From: Thomasclavelia cocleata | GTDB taxonomy: Bacteria; Bacillota_I; Bacilli_A; Erysipelotrichales; Coprobacillaceae | Length of the DNA stretch: 64,000 bases | Reading direction: 5' to 3' | Assembly (NCBI RefSeq): GCF_900102365.1 | Contig: NZ_FOIN01000004.1 | Span: 61,736 to 125,735, forward strand | In this document: piece by piece, positions 25,964 through 34,882 of the stretch | How the letters are laid out: each line of letters opens with the position of its first letter | How positions within the stretch are numbered: position 1 is the first letter of the stretch | The notes under the pieces: model-generated | Database searches by the model: none | What the model was told of the DNA's origin: nothing | The model's input: only the letters and a program-made list of their open reading frames with translations | Made by a program: the position numbers and the translations under genes

Positions 25964-26329
25964 ATGGAAATATTAAAAATAGGAAAAGATTTGTCTGTTA
26001 ATCCAAGTTCATTGGAGTGGCAAGAATCTGATTTGGATAGTAGTGAAGGATCAGGAAGAAATGTATTAGGTGATATGTTTAGGGATCGAATAACGGTAAA
26101 GCGTAAGCTTTCCGTTACTTTCCCACCTATGCTTACAAGTGAAATGTCAAGGATATTAAAAGCAATTGAACCAATATTCTTTGATATTACGTATCCTGAT
26201 CCTAAAGAGGGTAAGAATGTAACAATGAATGTTTATGTTAGTGATCGAACTGTTCCAGTGTACTGCTTTGATAAAGATGCTAATGAGTGGTTATGGCAAG
26301 GGCTTGCAATAGAATTTATAGAACGTTAG
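25964..26329 (+). CDS. Distal tail component (DUF6711-like)
   Basis: 121 residues from the ATG at 25964, selected because GGAGGAGG lies 8 bases upstream; an in-frame GTG at 25955 overlaps that RBS. Features are SLEWQESDLDSSEGSGRN, then VKRKLSVTFPPMLTSEMSRIL and IEPIFFDITYPDPKEG, a pattern seen in the small protein encoded between tape measure and tail hub of clostridial siphophages. It probably joins tube and hub at the tail tip. The gene ends 12 bases before the hub gene. Confidence 0.7.
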   Translation: MEILKIGKDLSVNPSSLEWQESDLDSSEGSGRNVLGDMFRDRITVKRKLSVTFPPMLTSEMSRILKAIEPIFFDITYPDPKEGKNVTMNVYVSDRTVPVYCFDKDANEWLWQGLAIEFIER

Positions 26330-26341
26330 GGGGAATAGTTT

Positions 26342-28783
26342 ATGTTGAATATAAGCGATGAATATAAAAATGCGATTGTTTCTCCAATGCGGGAGTTTGT
26401 AACTAAAGTTATTATTAATGATCAGGAAATTGATAGTAAGTATCTTAAAGGGATTAAGATAGAAGAGATTAGTTGTAGTGGTGAAATGGTTTCAATTGGA
26501 GATGTTTGTAGTAATGCATTTGAATTGGAAATGTTTATTCCTGAAGAAATTATTTCTTTTGAACAGGCAAAAGTAGTGATTAAAAGTGGTTTGAAGCTGG
26601 GTGATAAAATTGAGTGGATTGATTTAGGAACATATATTGTAAATGAAGTAGTTCGTGAAGAGTATTTGATTAAATTGAATGGTTATGATGCTATGAAGAG
26701 GTTTGATGATATATATGAACCAGAAATTGTTTTTAATGATGAAACAGTGTTTACTGAGGTATTATATGATCTTTTAAGGCAATGTAATGTAAAGTTGGCA
26801 AAAATTGATTTAGGTGACTATAGATATATAGTTATTGATCATTATTATGAAAATATTTCATGTAAAGAGTTACTTGGATATTTAGCTGGTTTAATGGGAT
26901 GTAATGCAAGAATTAATCGTTTTAATGAATTAGAGTTTTATTGGTATAAAGATACTAATCTAATGATTAATGAGGGATTAATTTATCAAGGTAGTTATCA
27001 GGAAACTTTAGAGAGTGAGTTTATTATTAATTCATTGACTAGTGGTGATGAAGAACATACATACACATGTGGATCTGGTAAAGGAATAAGTTTTGCTAAC
27101 CCATATATGACTCAGGAATTACTTGATAAAATCTTTTTAAAGATTGAAGGATTTAGCTATCAGCCATGTACTTTTAAATGGCGTGGTAATCCAAGTATTG
27201 AAAATAGTGATGTAATTAGATATATAGATAAAAATATTGTAGTAACGAAACAAACATTAATGTTAGATGGTGGTTTTAGTAGTGAAATAGAATGTGTTGG
27301 AAAGTTGGAAAATGATGTAGTTATGAATACATCTAGTCCTACAGAAATTAAATTAAATAAGCTTTATAATACACTAACAAATGCTTTTAAACACAGTAGT
27401 GAAACTATTTTAGGGATGCATGGTGGTAATTTAATTATTGATGTAAATGATGATGGTAAGCCTAGTGGCTGGACAATCATGAATACTCCTACTTTAGAAC
27501 AATATACAAAGTTATGGAAATTTACATCAGGTGGTTTAGGTTATAGCGAAAATGGTGGTAAAACATTTAAAAATATTGCTTTTGATATGAATGGTAATTT
27601 TAATGCTAATGCTATTACTACTGGGTCATTAGAAGGTGAAATGTTTGAACTTGATTTACGAAGTGGTGTTATTAAGATAGGTAAGAGAGATAGTAGAGGT
27701 AATATTAGTAAACCAAGTTTCTATTTAAATGAACAGGGTGAATTAAAAATAACTGCATTTGAGGAATATAAAAATAATAATAATATTTTTATTAGTGATA
27801 TTGAACCCGAAAATCCTATTGATGATATGAAATGGCTTGATACTTCTAATCATCCTAATATATTAAAAGTCTATGACCAAAATAACTGGATTCCTATAAG
27901 TGATTATACAGGTACTATCAATTTCATGAAGGGTGAAATATCAAGTCTAAATACTTCTTTAGATTTAGAATTAGGAAGAATAGATGCTTTAGTAAAAGAT
28001 TTAACTATTGAGGTTGATGGTGAAGAAGTAAGTTTAAAAGAAACAGTAGAAAATATGGTTCTAGGGTTGGATGGATTAACTAATACTTTAAAAACAACTG
28101 GTGGTAATAATCTTATTAGAGATTCAATCGGCTGTTTTAATGATGATTCTTGGGAAGGGGATTTTAATGTTGACTCAACTTCTGAAACTCGTATAAGAAA
28201 TATGTATGGTTATGCACTTTTATTAAAAAATGGCAGTCTAAAACAGTATATTCAGGTTATCAATGGAACATATACATTGTCATTTATCTATAAAAAACTT
28301 ATTAATTTGGCTAATATTAAAGTTACTGTTAATGGTGAAGAGATATTATTATCCAACAGTGATTATACAGAATTCAAGCATACGTTTACAGTTACTACTA
28401 ATTCAGTAGAAATAGAGTTTGTATCAGATACAGATAACTCATGCCCTATAATCAATCTAATGTTAAACAAGGGTGATGAAAAAATGGAATGGACTCTAAA
28501 CCCGAATGAAACATGGTCTGATACAGTTCAAATTGGACGTGGTATTCGTATATCCAGCAGTGGAACAGATGTAGTGTTTGTTGCAAATGCAGATATTATT
28601 GGATTTATGAATAAACAGGGTGAATATATCGCGACATTTGATGATGAGGGACTTGTAGCAAATGCTGCTGTTATTAAAAATAAAGCAACAATAGTAAATT
28701 TGCTGATTCAAGATATTAATGATCAGACAGTTATCAACAGAATCAATTCTAATGAAGTGGAGGTAATAGACAATGGCGAATAG
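26342..28783 (+). CDS. Tail hub / tail-associated protein (gp44-like, prophage endopeptidase-tail type)
   Basis: 813 residues. The N-terminal 350 residues (YKNAIVSPMREFVTKVIIN, VCSNAFELEMFIPEE, LNGYDAMKRFDDIY) match the baseplate hub fold of siphophage tail-associated proteins. The middle carries GWTIMNTPTLEQYTKLWKFTSGGLGYSENGG, an often-repeated tail-spike segment. A long C-terminal extension contains a jelly-roll-like domain (about 600-720) and a last segment (GRGIRISSSGTDVVFVANADI) typical of structural tail proteins. No peptidase motif is evident to me. Base composition becomes less AT-rich from about 28440 to the end, suggesting a recombined C-terminus. Confidence 0.85.
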   Translation: MLNISDEYKNAIVSPMREFVTKVIINDQEIDSKYLKGIKIEEISCSGEMVSIGDVCSNAFELEMFIPEEIISFEQAKVVIKSGLKLGDKIEWIDLGTYIVNEVVREEYLIKLNGYDAMKRFDDIYEPEIVFNDETVFTEVLYDLLRQCNVKLAKIDLGDYRYIVIDHYYENISCKELLGYLAGLMGCNARINRFNELEFYWYKDTNLMINEGLIYQGSYQETLESEFIINSLTSGDEEHTYTCGSGKGISFANPYMTQELLDKIFLKIEGFSYQPCTFKWRGNPSIENSDVIRYIDKNIVVTKQTLMLDGGFSSEIECVGKLENDVVMNTSSPTEIKLNKLYNTLTNAFKHSSETILGMHGGNLIIDVNDDGKPSGWTIMNTPTLEQYTKLWKFTSGGLGYSENGGKTFKNIAFDMNGNFNANAITTGSLEGEMFELDLRSGVIKIGKRDSRGNISKPSFYLNEQGELKITAFEEYKNNNNIFISDIEPENPIDDMKWLDTSNHPNILKVYDQNNWIPISDYTGTINFMKGEISSLNTSLDLELGRIDALVKDLTIEVDGEEVSLKETVENMVLGLDGLTNTLKTTGGNNLIRDSIGCFNDDSWEGDFNVDSTSETRIRNMYGYALLLKNGSLKQYIQVINGTYTLSFIYKKLINLANIKVTVNGEEILLSNSDYTEFKHTFTVTTNSVEIEFVSDTDNSCPIINLMLNKGDEKMEWTLNPNETWSDTVQIGRGIRISSSGTDVVFVANADIIGFMNKQGEYIATFDDEGLVANAAVIKNKATIVNLLIQDINDQTVINRINSNEVEVIDNGE

Positions 28784-30500
28784 CGGAGTATTAGGCGGTG
28801 GAGGATATCAGGGACGGTATTTAGAGTTTGCATGGGCTCTGGTAAGTCAGGATATCGCAAGCAATACATCTACTATATACTGGCGTGTTACAGTTGTAGG
28901 TGGTTCATCATCATATTATTATCATCATAGAGACTATACAGATGCATTTGGAGAAGTTTTAGTAAACAGTAATAGTAGAACAAAAAGATATAAAGGTGAT
29001 CTAGCAAATGGATATAAAACCATTCAACATGATGTTAATGGAAATGCTTCTTTTGGGGCACATGTTATAGCAGCAATATATACAAGTTCAGTAAATGAAG
29101 ATGTGTCGACATCATGGTCACTGCCAACTATCCCAAGACAAGCCCATATTACTAATCTGCCAGCAAGTTTCAATGATGAAGAAAATCCATGGTTTGATTA
29201 TACTAATCCAGCAAATTGGGAGTTAAAAGCCTGGCTCGAGCCAAATCCAAATGGACCGCATTTATGTGAACGTACTTTTAGACATACTGGAGGAAGATAT
29301 ACATGGGATTTATCTGAGGCAGAGCGTAAACAGTTGCGTCAGGCATGTAAAGGCAACAGCTGTACTATTCGTATTGGGTTATATAGCAACGGGACAACAT
29401 GGGCGAGCTTCCATGACAGAACTTTTATTATCAAAGATCCAATGCCAATGACAGGCACACCAACATGGCAAAGTACAAATCACCTTGATTTAGTAAATAC
29501 TGATACAGTTATAAAAGGGTACAGTAGTATAGCAGTAACAGTTCCAAAAGCAACTCCGGTAAAAGAAGCAATGATTAAGCAGTATAAAGTAATCATTGGA
29601 GATAAGGTAGTAACAAAACCTGATGAAGGAATATTTGAAATAGAAAATGTAAGTGATAGTATAATTAAGGTTTATGTAGAAGATTCACGTGGAAACACAG
29701 TTGAGAAGATATTAAACATAAGTGATTATAGACAGTATACGCTACCAGTAATTACGACATTATCTTTAAGTCGTTTAAAAGGTGGTATTGGTTCTAATGT
29801 TACGCTAAGTTACAAAGGAATTTTTTGGAACAATACTTTTGGAAAAGCAAGCAATGGTGTAACTGCACAATATTATTATAAACAACAGGGAGCTAGTACA
29901 TGGATACAAGGCTTTACAGATATTACTCCAAAGGTTTTTCATTCTGATGAATTTAATGGAGAATATGAAATCAAAGGTGATTTAGAAGCTAGTGGTTTTG
30001 ATACAAGCAAGAATTATGATTTTAAATTAGTTATTACAGATAAATTAGTTAGTGCAGAAAAAACTACTATTTTATCAAGCGGTATACCTAATATGGCTAT
30101 ACATAGAAATGGTGTAGCATTTGGTGCATTCTATAATCCTGAAGTCGGTGGACCCTTACAGGTGGAAGGAAAAGATATTGCTAAAATCATGAATGATTTA
30201 TATAAATGGGAGATGATAGGATATGGTAATGCTGGTAAAGATACAACAATAAGAATAGAAAAACCATTTAATGAAATATTACTAACAGTTGGTCCAAATG
30301 GTCTTGCATCAGATAATCAGCGTGTTTTAGCAAGTACTGTAATCCCTTCAAGTCATTTGGATTATAATTCATCTGATAGTGATGGATATCATCAGGTTTT
30401 TTATAGTACTACGTATCGAGGTGGATTAAATAAAATAGGAGAAAATAGTTATGTTATCAAAAGCTCTGCTGGTGCATTGGTACGAGTATATATAAGATAG
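28773..30500 (+). CDS. DUF859-like siphovirus fibre, probable receptor-binding protein
   Basis: 575 residues overlapping the hub gene by 11 bases. The N-terminal 120 residues (GVLGGGGYQGRYLEFAW, QDIASNTSTIYWRVTV, HDVNGNASFGAHV) are a beta-sandwich of the DUF859 siphovirus type. A more variable middle and an Ig-like region (about 320-440) follow, with a small C-terminal tip (about 480-575). Such proteins bind the target surface and determine host range. The first 330 codons are visibly richer in G and C than the rest of the window, consistent with import or exchange of the specificity gene. Confidence 0.82.
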   Translation: MANSGVLGGGGYQGRYLEFAWALVSQDIASNTSTIYWRVTVVGGSSSYYYHHRDYTDAFGEVLVNSNSRTKRYKGDLANGYKTIQHDVNGNASFGAHVIAAIYTSSVNEDVSTSWSLPTIPRQAHITNLPASFNDEENPWFDYTNPANWELKAWLEPNPNGPHLCERTFRHTGGRYTWDLSEAERKQLRQACKGNSCTIRIGLYSNGTTWASFHDRTFIIKDPMPMTGTPTWQSTNHLDLVNTDTVIKGYSSIAVTVPKATPVKEAMIKQYKVIIGDKVVTKPDEGIFEIENVSDSIIKVYVEDSRGNTVEKILNISDYRQYTLPVITTLSLSRLKGGIGSNVTLSYKGIFWNNTFGKASNGVTAQYYYKQQGASTWIQGFTDITPKVFHSDEFNGEYEIKGDLEASGFDTSKNYDFKLVITDKLVSAEKTTILSSGIPNMAIHRNGVAFGAFYNPEVGGPLQVEGKDIAKIMNDLYKWEMIGYGNAGKDTTIRIEKPFNEILLTVGPNGLASDNQRVLASTVIPSSHLDYNSSDSDGYHQVFYSTTYRGGLNKIGENSYVIKSSAGALVRVYIR

Positions 30501-30511
30501 GAGGTGTAACG

Positions 30512-30979
30512 ATGATAATTACAAAGATTATCCAAAGTAATCAAGCGATTACTTTAAAGGATGCTGTTATAGGTGCTGTTATTGCGTTTTTTAGTATGAT
30601 TTTTGGAGAACATTGGATTTTGTTTGCAGTCTTTTTGTTATTTAATATTGTTGATTATATTACTGGCTGGATGAAAGCTAAAATGGCTAATAAAGTAAAT
30701 TCGACAGCAGGATTAATTGGTGTTTTAAAAAAATTAGGATATTGGATTATGGTTATGGTTTCATTTTTGGCATCAGTTTTGTTTATTGAAATAGGAAATA
30801 CTTTAGGAATTGATTTAGGGATTACTACTTTATTAGGGTGGTTTGTATTAGCTTCACTAACAATAAACGAACTTAGAAGTATTATAGAAAATTTAGTAGA
30901 AACAGGTTATAACATACCTAATATTTTAACAAAAGGGCTAGAAGTGGCAGATAAAATAATTAATGAGGAAAATAAATAA
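30512..30979 (+). CDS. Holin (toxin secretion / phage lysis type)
   Basis: 155 residues of the phage_holin_4 family, with about four hydrophobic segments (about 18-35, 38-55, 75-95, 97-115). The family motif FNIVDYITGWMKAKMANKVNS is complete. It makes lesions in the membrane through which the endolysin reaches the wall. AGGAGG lies 6 bases before the ATG. The endolysin gene follows immediately. In a tailocin, this pair releases particles by killing the producing cell. Confidence 0.92.
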   Translation: MIITKIIQSNQAITLKDAVIGAVIAFFSMIFGEHWILFAVFLLFNIVDYITGWMKAKMANKVNSTAGLIGVLKKLGYWIMVMVSFLASVLFIEIGNTLGIDLGITTLLGWFVLASLTINELRSIIENLVETGYNIPNILTKGLEVADKIINEENK

Positions 30980-30980
30980 G

Positions 30981-31733
30981 ATGATAATGACAGCAGAACA
31001 ATTAGTAGAAAAAGTAAAAGAAATAGCTAATAGTGCTACAATATATAAACTAGGAACATTTGGAAATAAAACGATTAATGGTAAAAGACAATGGGATTGT
31101 AGTGGTTTGTTAAAAGGAATTTTATGGGGTTATCCTGAAAATGGTAAATATGCATCAAATGGAGTATTAGATCAAAATGCAGATACAATCATTTCAAATT
31201 GTTTAGATATAAGCAATGATTTTAGTAATATTATGCCAGGTGAAGTTGTATGGATAAAAGGACATATGGGGATTTATATTGGTGATGGAAAGGTTGTTGA
31301 AGCTACACCTAACTGGGATAATGGTGTACAGATCAGTACTTGTGCTAATATTGTTAATGGTGCTAAAAAAAGAAAATGGTTAAAACATGGTAAAAGTCCT
31401 TACATTGAATATCTACAAGAAAATATTGTTAATAACTGGATTGCTTGTTTACAGTTAGAATGTAACAAGCAGGGTTTTAGTAATCAAAAGGTTGATGGTA
31501 TTGCAGGTAAAGTAACATTAGCCAGCTGTCCGCAATTATCAAATAAATCTAAAGGGAAAATTACTGCTTTAGTTCAAGAAAGATTAAATAATTTAGGTTA
31601 TAATTGTGGAAGTATAGATGGTATAAATGGAGATAACACCCAAAAGGCAATTAAGAAATTTCAACAAGATAATGGATTACAAGTAGATGGTATAGTTGGT
31701 AAAAATACTTGGAAGTGTTTGTTGATGATATAG
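30981..31733 (+). CDS. Endolysin: NlpC/P60 amidase with peptidoglycan-binding domain
   Basis: 250 residues from the ATG at 30981; an earlier ATG at 30963 lies inside the holin gene and lacks a better RBS. The N-terminal NlpC/P60 domain has its catalytic cysteine in QWDCSGLL (C40) and histidine in KGHMGIYIG (H95), so it should cut cell-wall peptide stems. The C-terminal 70 residues are a PG_binding_1 domain (VQERLNNLGYNCGSIDGINGDNTQKAIKKFQQDNGLQVDG...). There is no signal peptide, so export depends on the holin. It is the last gene of the locus; a strong terminator follows 28 bases later. Confidence 0.9.
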   Translation: MIMTAEQLVEKVKEIANSATIYKLGTFGNKTINGKRQWDCSGLLKGILWGYPENGKYASNGVLDQNADTIISNCLDISNDFSNIMPGEVVWIKGHMGIYIGDGKVVEATPNWDNGVQISTCANIVNGAKKRKWLKHGKSPYIEYLQENIVNNWIACLQLECNKQGFSNQKVDGIAGKVTLASCPQLSNKSKGKITALVQERLNNLGYNCGSIDGINGDNTQKAIKKFQQDNGLQVDGIVGKNTWKCLLMI

Positions 31734-31760
31734 TAAAAAGAATTAGTCTTTAGATAGTTA

Positions 31761-31807
31761 ATAAAGTAGTAACTATACATGTATGGTCACTGCTTTATTT
31801 TTTTAAT
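31761..31807 (+). terminator. Terminator at the right edge of the tail locus
   Basis: A long stem (31761-31778 with 31781-31798; about 17 of 18 positions pair, with two wobbles) is followed by seven T residues. The interval 31808-32010 holds only AT-rich sequence and a possible promoter region for the next gene. Confidence 0.88.
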
Positions 31808-32025
31808 AGGAATGCTAAATCAGTTTACAATAATATTGAAAATTATAAAAAATACGAGTTATGAAATGTATATTCTTTAGTTAAAATCGCTCTATTTTTT
31901 ATTTGCTTTTTATTAGTAGATGTGGTTTTTTTAATTGATAAATAAAAAATATGTCGCTTGATGGGAAAATTAATGATATAATGTGATTGAGCATAATATA
32001 TATTTATAGATAGGAGAGAGGTAAT

Positions 32026-32874
32026 ATGGCAATGATTAAATGTCCAAAATGTGGGGAAGGTATTTCTGATAAATCTACAACATGTATTCACTGTGGTCAT
32101 GTTTTAATTGAAGAATCTAAAGTGTTTTGTGAAGAATGTGGTGCAGAAATAGAAAAAAATGAAGAGATTTGTAGTAAATGCGGTTGTCCAGTTAATAAGC
32201 AGAGTGAAAATGTTGAACAACAAGAAGTTGAAGGTGCTAAAGCAACATCAGAAAATGGTGTTTCAAAGAAAAAGCTAATAATTGGGATTGTTGCAGTTTT
32301 AGCTGTTATTGGAATTATATTTGGAGCAGTATCTATCAATAAACATAATGAAGAACAAAGAGCAAAAGAATTAGCTGAACAAGAAGAACAAAAAGCAAAA
32401 GAACTAGCTAAACAGTATGAAAAAAACTTAAATACTATAGTTTATAAAATGTTAAATGGTGCAGCTGATGCAGAGAGTTGCGGAAATAAAATTAAAAAAG
32501 TATGGTCTAATACAATATGGGAAGATGATGATCCTGAAACAGATAAATATACTAAAACAAATGGAGTTTTTAATGAAGACTTTAATACTTCATTAACAGC
32601 GCTATTCACGGATCCTGATTTTATGAAAACTATTGATGATATTGAGAAGAATCAAAGTGAAGTTAATAAAATTATGAAAGATATGAAAAATCCACCTGAA
32701 GAATGGGAAGATGCCTATAATGATTTAAAAGAATACTATGATAATTATCTAATTTTAACTAATTTATGTATAAACCCTAGTGGTAGTTTACAAACATTTT
32801 CAACAAACTTTAATGATGCAGATACTGATACAATAAATAGTTTCAACAAAATGAAAACATATTTGGATTATTAA
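32026..32874 (+). CDS. Double zinc-ribbon membrane protein
   Basis: 282 residues. Two zinc ribbons are in the first 65 residues (CPKCGEG/CIHCGHV, then CEECGAE/CSKCGCP), then a polar linker, a transmembrane helix (KLIIGIVAVLAVIGIIFGAV, about 85-105), a lysine/glutamate coiled coil and an extracytoplasmic helical domain. GGAGAGAGG precedes the ATG. A TATAAT with a TGA extension lies at 31974-31982. It mirrors the zinc-ribbon protein at 15881 on the other side of the tail locus, but I see no close sequence identity beyond the ribbon. Function unknown. Confidence 0.72.
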   Translation: MAMIKCPKCGEGISDKSTTCIHCGHVLIEESKVFCEECGAEIEKNEEICSKCGCPVNKQSENVEQQEVEGAKATSENGVSKKKLIIGIVAVLAVIGIIFGAVSINKHNEEQRAKELAEQEEQKAKELAKQYEKNLNTIVYKMLNGAADAESCGNKIKKVWSNTIWEDDDPETDKYTKTNGVFNEDFNTSLTALFTDPDFMKTIDDIEKNQSEVNKIMKDMKNPPEEWEDAYNDLKEYYDNYLILTNLCINPSGSLQTFSTNFNDADTDTINSFNKMKTYLDY

Positions 32875-33042
32875 AATTTATTATTTCAACAAAAAGTATA
32901 GCCTAGTTTAGGTACTTACTTTAGGGTAAACACTTTAAAAGAGATTTCTTATATTACTGATTAACTCAATGATATTTGAAACTTCTATTTATTATTTATC
33001 TATTATTGAGTAAGAGCTTTAACTTAGCTATACTCTTTTTAT

Positions 33043-33072
33043 TTGTTTAAAAAGTTAATTATATGTTATAAT
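33043..33072 (+). promoter_or_regulatory. Promoter of the hydrolase-pfkA pair
   Basis: TTGTTT at 33043-33048 and TATAAT at 33067-33072 (with TGT extension) are 18 bases apart, followed by GTGGTGAGAG as RBS before the ATG at 33097. Confidence 0.65.
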
Positions 33073-33096
33073 CGCTGATATGAAAGTGGTGAGAGA

Positions 33097-33801
33097 ATGA
33101 AAAAGAAATATACTAAGATAGATAATATTCCAGCAATTATCTGGGGAGAAGATAGTTCAAAAGTTTTTATTGCAATTCATGGCAACCAATCGAACAAAGA
33201 AGATGTTGTAATTGAGATATTAGCCAAGATAGTGGTCAATAAAGGTTATCAGGTAATTAGTTTTGATTTACCAAAACATGGAGATAGAATATTTGATGAT
33301 ACTTTGTGTAAAGTTCAAAATTGTGTTGTTGAATTATTAAAAATATATGATTTTGTAAGTGAAAAATATAATGAAATAAATTTATGGGCTTGTAGTTTAG
33401 GAGCATATTTTAGTTTAGTGGCTTATCAGGAAATAAAATTTAAACAATGTTTATTTTTATCTCCAGTAGTTGATATGCAAAGATTAATTGAAAATATGAT
33501 GAATTGGTTTGATATTAGTGAAGAAAAGTTAAAGGAATTAATGGTTATTGAATTACCAATTGGTGAAACTTTATATTATGATTATTATTGTTATGTTAGA
33601 GATCATTCAATTATTAATTGGAATAATCGAACAATGATTTTATATGGTGAAAAAGATTGTTTATGTGAATATGATTATGTGAAAAGATTTACTGATCGAT
33701 TTAAATGTGATTTAAGGATTATGAAAAATGGGGAACACTTTTTTCATTTAGATGATCAATTAGAATTTTATCAAAAGTGGTTAGAAGAAAAAATTAAGTG
33801 A
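33097..33801 (+). CDS. Alpha/beta hydrolase-fold protein
   Basis: 234 residues. The strand-loop VFIAIHGNQSNKED and FDLPKHGDR are typical of small serine hydrolases. The nucleophile is the serine in WACSLGAYFS, the acid probably lies in ILYGEKDCLCEY and the histidine in NGEHFFHLDD. Likely a cytosolic esterase or acyl hydrolase; the substrate cannot be told. The gene lies 10 bases before pfkA and shares its promoter. Confidence 0.78.
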   Translation: MKKKYTKIDNIPAIIWGEDSSKVFIAIHGNQSNKEDVVIEILAKIVVNKGYQVISFDLPKHGDRIFDDTLCKVQNCVVELLKIYDFVSEKYNEINLWACSLGAYFSLVAYQEIKFKQCLFLSPVVDMQRLIENMMNWFDISEEKLKELMVIELPIGETLYYDYYCYVRDHSIINWNNRTMILYGEKDCLCEYDYVKRFTDRFKCDLRIMKNGEHFFHLDDQLEFYQKWLEEKIK

Positions 33802-33811
33802 GGGTTAAGTA

Positions 33812-34771
33812 ATGAAAAAAATTGCAGTATTAACATCTGGTGGTGATGCTCCTGGGATGAATGGGGCAATTAGAGCAATTGTTAGAGTTGGAATTAAAAG
33901 AGGGTTTGAGGTTTATGGAGTTTATGGGGGATTTCATGGTTTAGTTGAGGGAAAGATTAAAAAATTAGGGTATAGTGATGTATCGGAAATTTTAGCTAAA
34001 GGAGGAACAATTTTAGAATCATCAAGATTACCAGAATTTAAATTAGAGGAAGTTCAGGATAAAGCAATTGATAATTTAAAAGGATATGATATAGATAGTC
34101 TAATTGTAATTGGTGGGGATGGAAGTTATCGAGGCGCATTATCATTAAGTAAAAAAGGAATTAACTGTATTGGAATTCCAGGTACGATTGATAATGATAT
34201 TAATGGTACTGATGAAACGATTGGTTTTCATACTGCATTATCTAATATTATTGATGCTGTTAATAAATTAAGAGATACGTCTAGTTCACATCATCGCTGC
34301 TTTGTAATTGAGGTAATGGGTAATAATGCTGATAGTCTAGCACTCTATTCTGCTATTTCATGTGGCAGTGAATTAGTAATTACTCATAAAACAGGTTTTG
34401 ATGAAGATTTTGTAATTGCTGAAATGATAAAGAATGAAACTGTTTATAATAAACGACATGCAATTATTATTGTTAGTGAAAAAATACTTGATGTTGATAA
34501 TCTAGCAAAACGGATTAGTGAAGAAACAGGTTTTTCTGGACGAGCGATAGTTTTAGGACATATTCAAAGAGGAGGATCGCCAGTTCCAGAAGATCGTATC
34601 TTGGCTTCTAGGATGGCAGGTAAGGCAATAGAATTATTGATAAACAATGAGAGTGGAAAATGTGTATGTTTAAAAAATAGTGAGATTGTTGCTATGGGGA
34701 TAGAAGAAGCATTAAAGGAAACAAATCAAAGTAAAGAGCTGCTTTATCAATTATTTGAAGATTTAGTATAG
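33812..34771 (+). CDS. pfkA: ATP-dependent 6-phosphofructokinase
   Basis: 319 residues, the standard bacterial length. It phosphorylates fructose-6-phosphate with ATP, the key control step of glycolysis. Visible motifs are TSGGDAPGMNGAIRA, VIGGDGSYRGA (ATP binding), PGTIDNDINGTDETIGF (catalytic aspartate), VIEVMGNNADSLAL and LGHIQRGGSPVPEDRILA. The glycine in GGDGS is the usual marker of ATP rather than pyrophosphate use. RBS GAGGGTTAAG. Transcribed behind the hydrolase gene. Confidence 0.97.
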   Translation: MKKIAVLTSGGDAPGMNGAIRAIVRVGIKRGFEVYGVYGGFHGLVEGKIKKLGYSDVSEILAKGGTILESSRLPEFKLEEVQDKAIDNLKGYDIDSLIVIGGDGSYRGALSLSKKGINCIGIPGTIDNDINGTDETIGFHTALSNIIDAVNKLRDTSSSHHRCFVIEVMGNNADSLALYSAISCGSELVITHKTGFDEDFVIAEMIKNETVYNKRHAIIIVSEKILDVDNLAKRISEETGFSGRAIVLGHIQRGGSPVPEDRILASRMAGKAIELLINNESGKCVCLKNSEIVAMGIEEALKETNQSKELLYQLFEDLV

Positions 34772-34834
34772 TTATTATTAAGATTAAATAGTTAGAAATA
34801 ATATTAGTAATAAGTATGATTTTGTAAAAGAGTT

Positions 34835-34843
34835 TGATATAAT
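34835..34843 (+). promoter_or_regulatory. Extended -10 promoter of hisC
   Basis: TGA followed by TATAAT lies 40 bases before the ATG, with an AAGGGGGT RBS in between. Confidence 0.5.
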
Positions 34844-34882
34844 AGCAATACATTAAGGAAAGACTTTAAGGGGGTAAGATTA

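Larger units (their letters stand above)
16789..31805. mobile_element. Candidate F-type tailocin (phage-tail-like bacteriocin) locus
   Basis: The region encodes a full siphovirus tail module in canonical order (tail terminator, tube, frameshifted chaperones, tape measure, distal tail, hub, fibre), then holin and endolysin, preceded by an XRE repressor and two small regulators. No integrase, terminase, portal, capsid, protease or replication gene is present, and intact housekeeping genes abut both ends behind strong terminators. This is the layout of monocin-like F-type tailocins. A defective prophage is the alternative; the intact reading frames of every structural gene argue against random decay. 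Confidence 0.75.

Noticed and set aside
29251..29451. Plus-strand 66-codon frame inside the fibre gene
   Set aside because: Entirely nested in another frame of the DUF859-like gene, no RBS; a by-product of the higher GC content there.
16789..31807. Contractile (R-type) tailocin or extracellular contractile injection system
   Set aside because: No sheath, baseplate wedge, spike or AAA ATPase gene; the tube and chaperone proteins are of the flexible siphovirus type.
16789..31807. Intact prophage
   Set aside because: No integrase, attachment repeats, terminase, portal, capsid or replication genes are found in the interval.
31859..32100. Leftward 85-codon frame after the endolysin
   Set aside because: It overlaps the leader and start of the well-supported zinc-ribbon gene, has no RBS and has a composition expected of a shadow frame.
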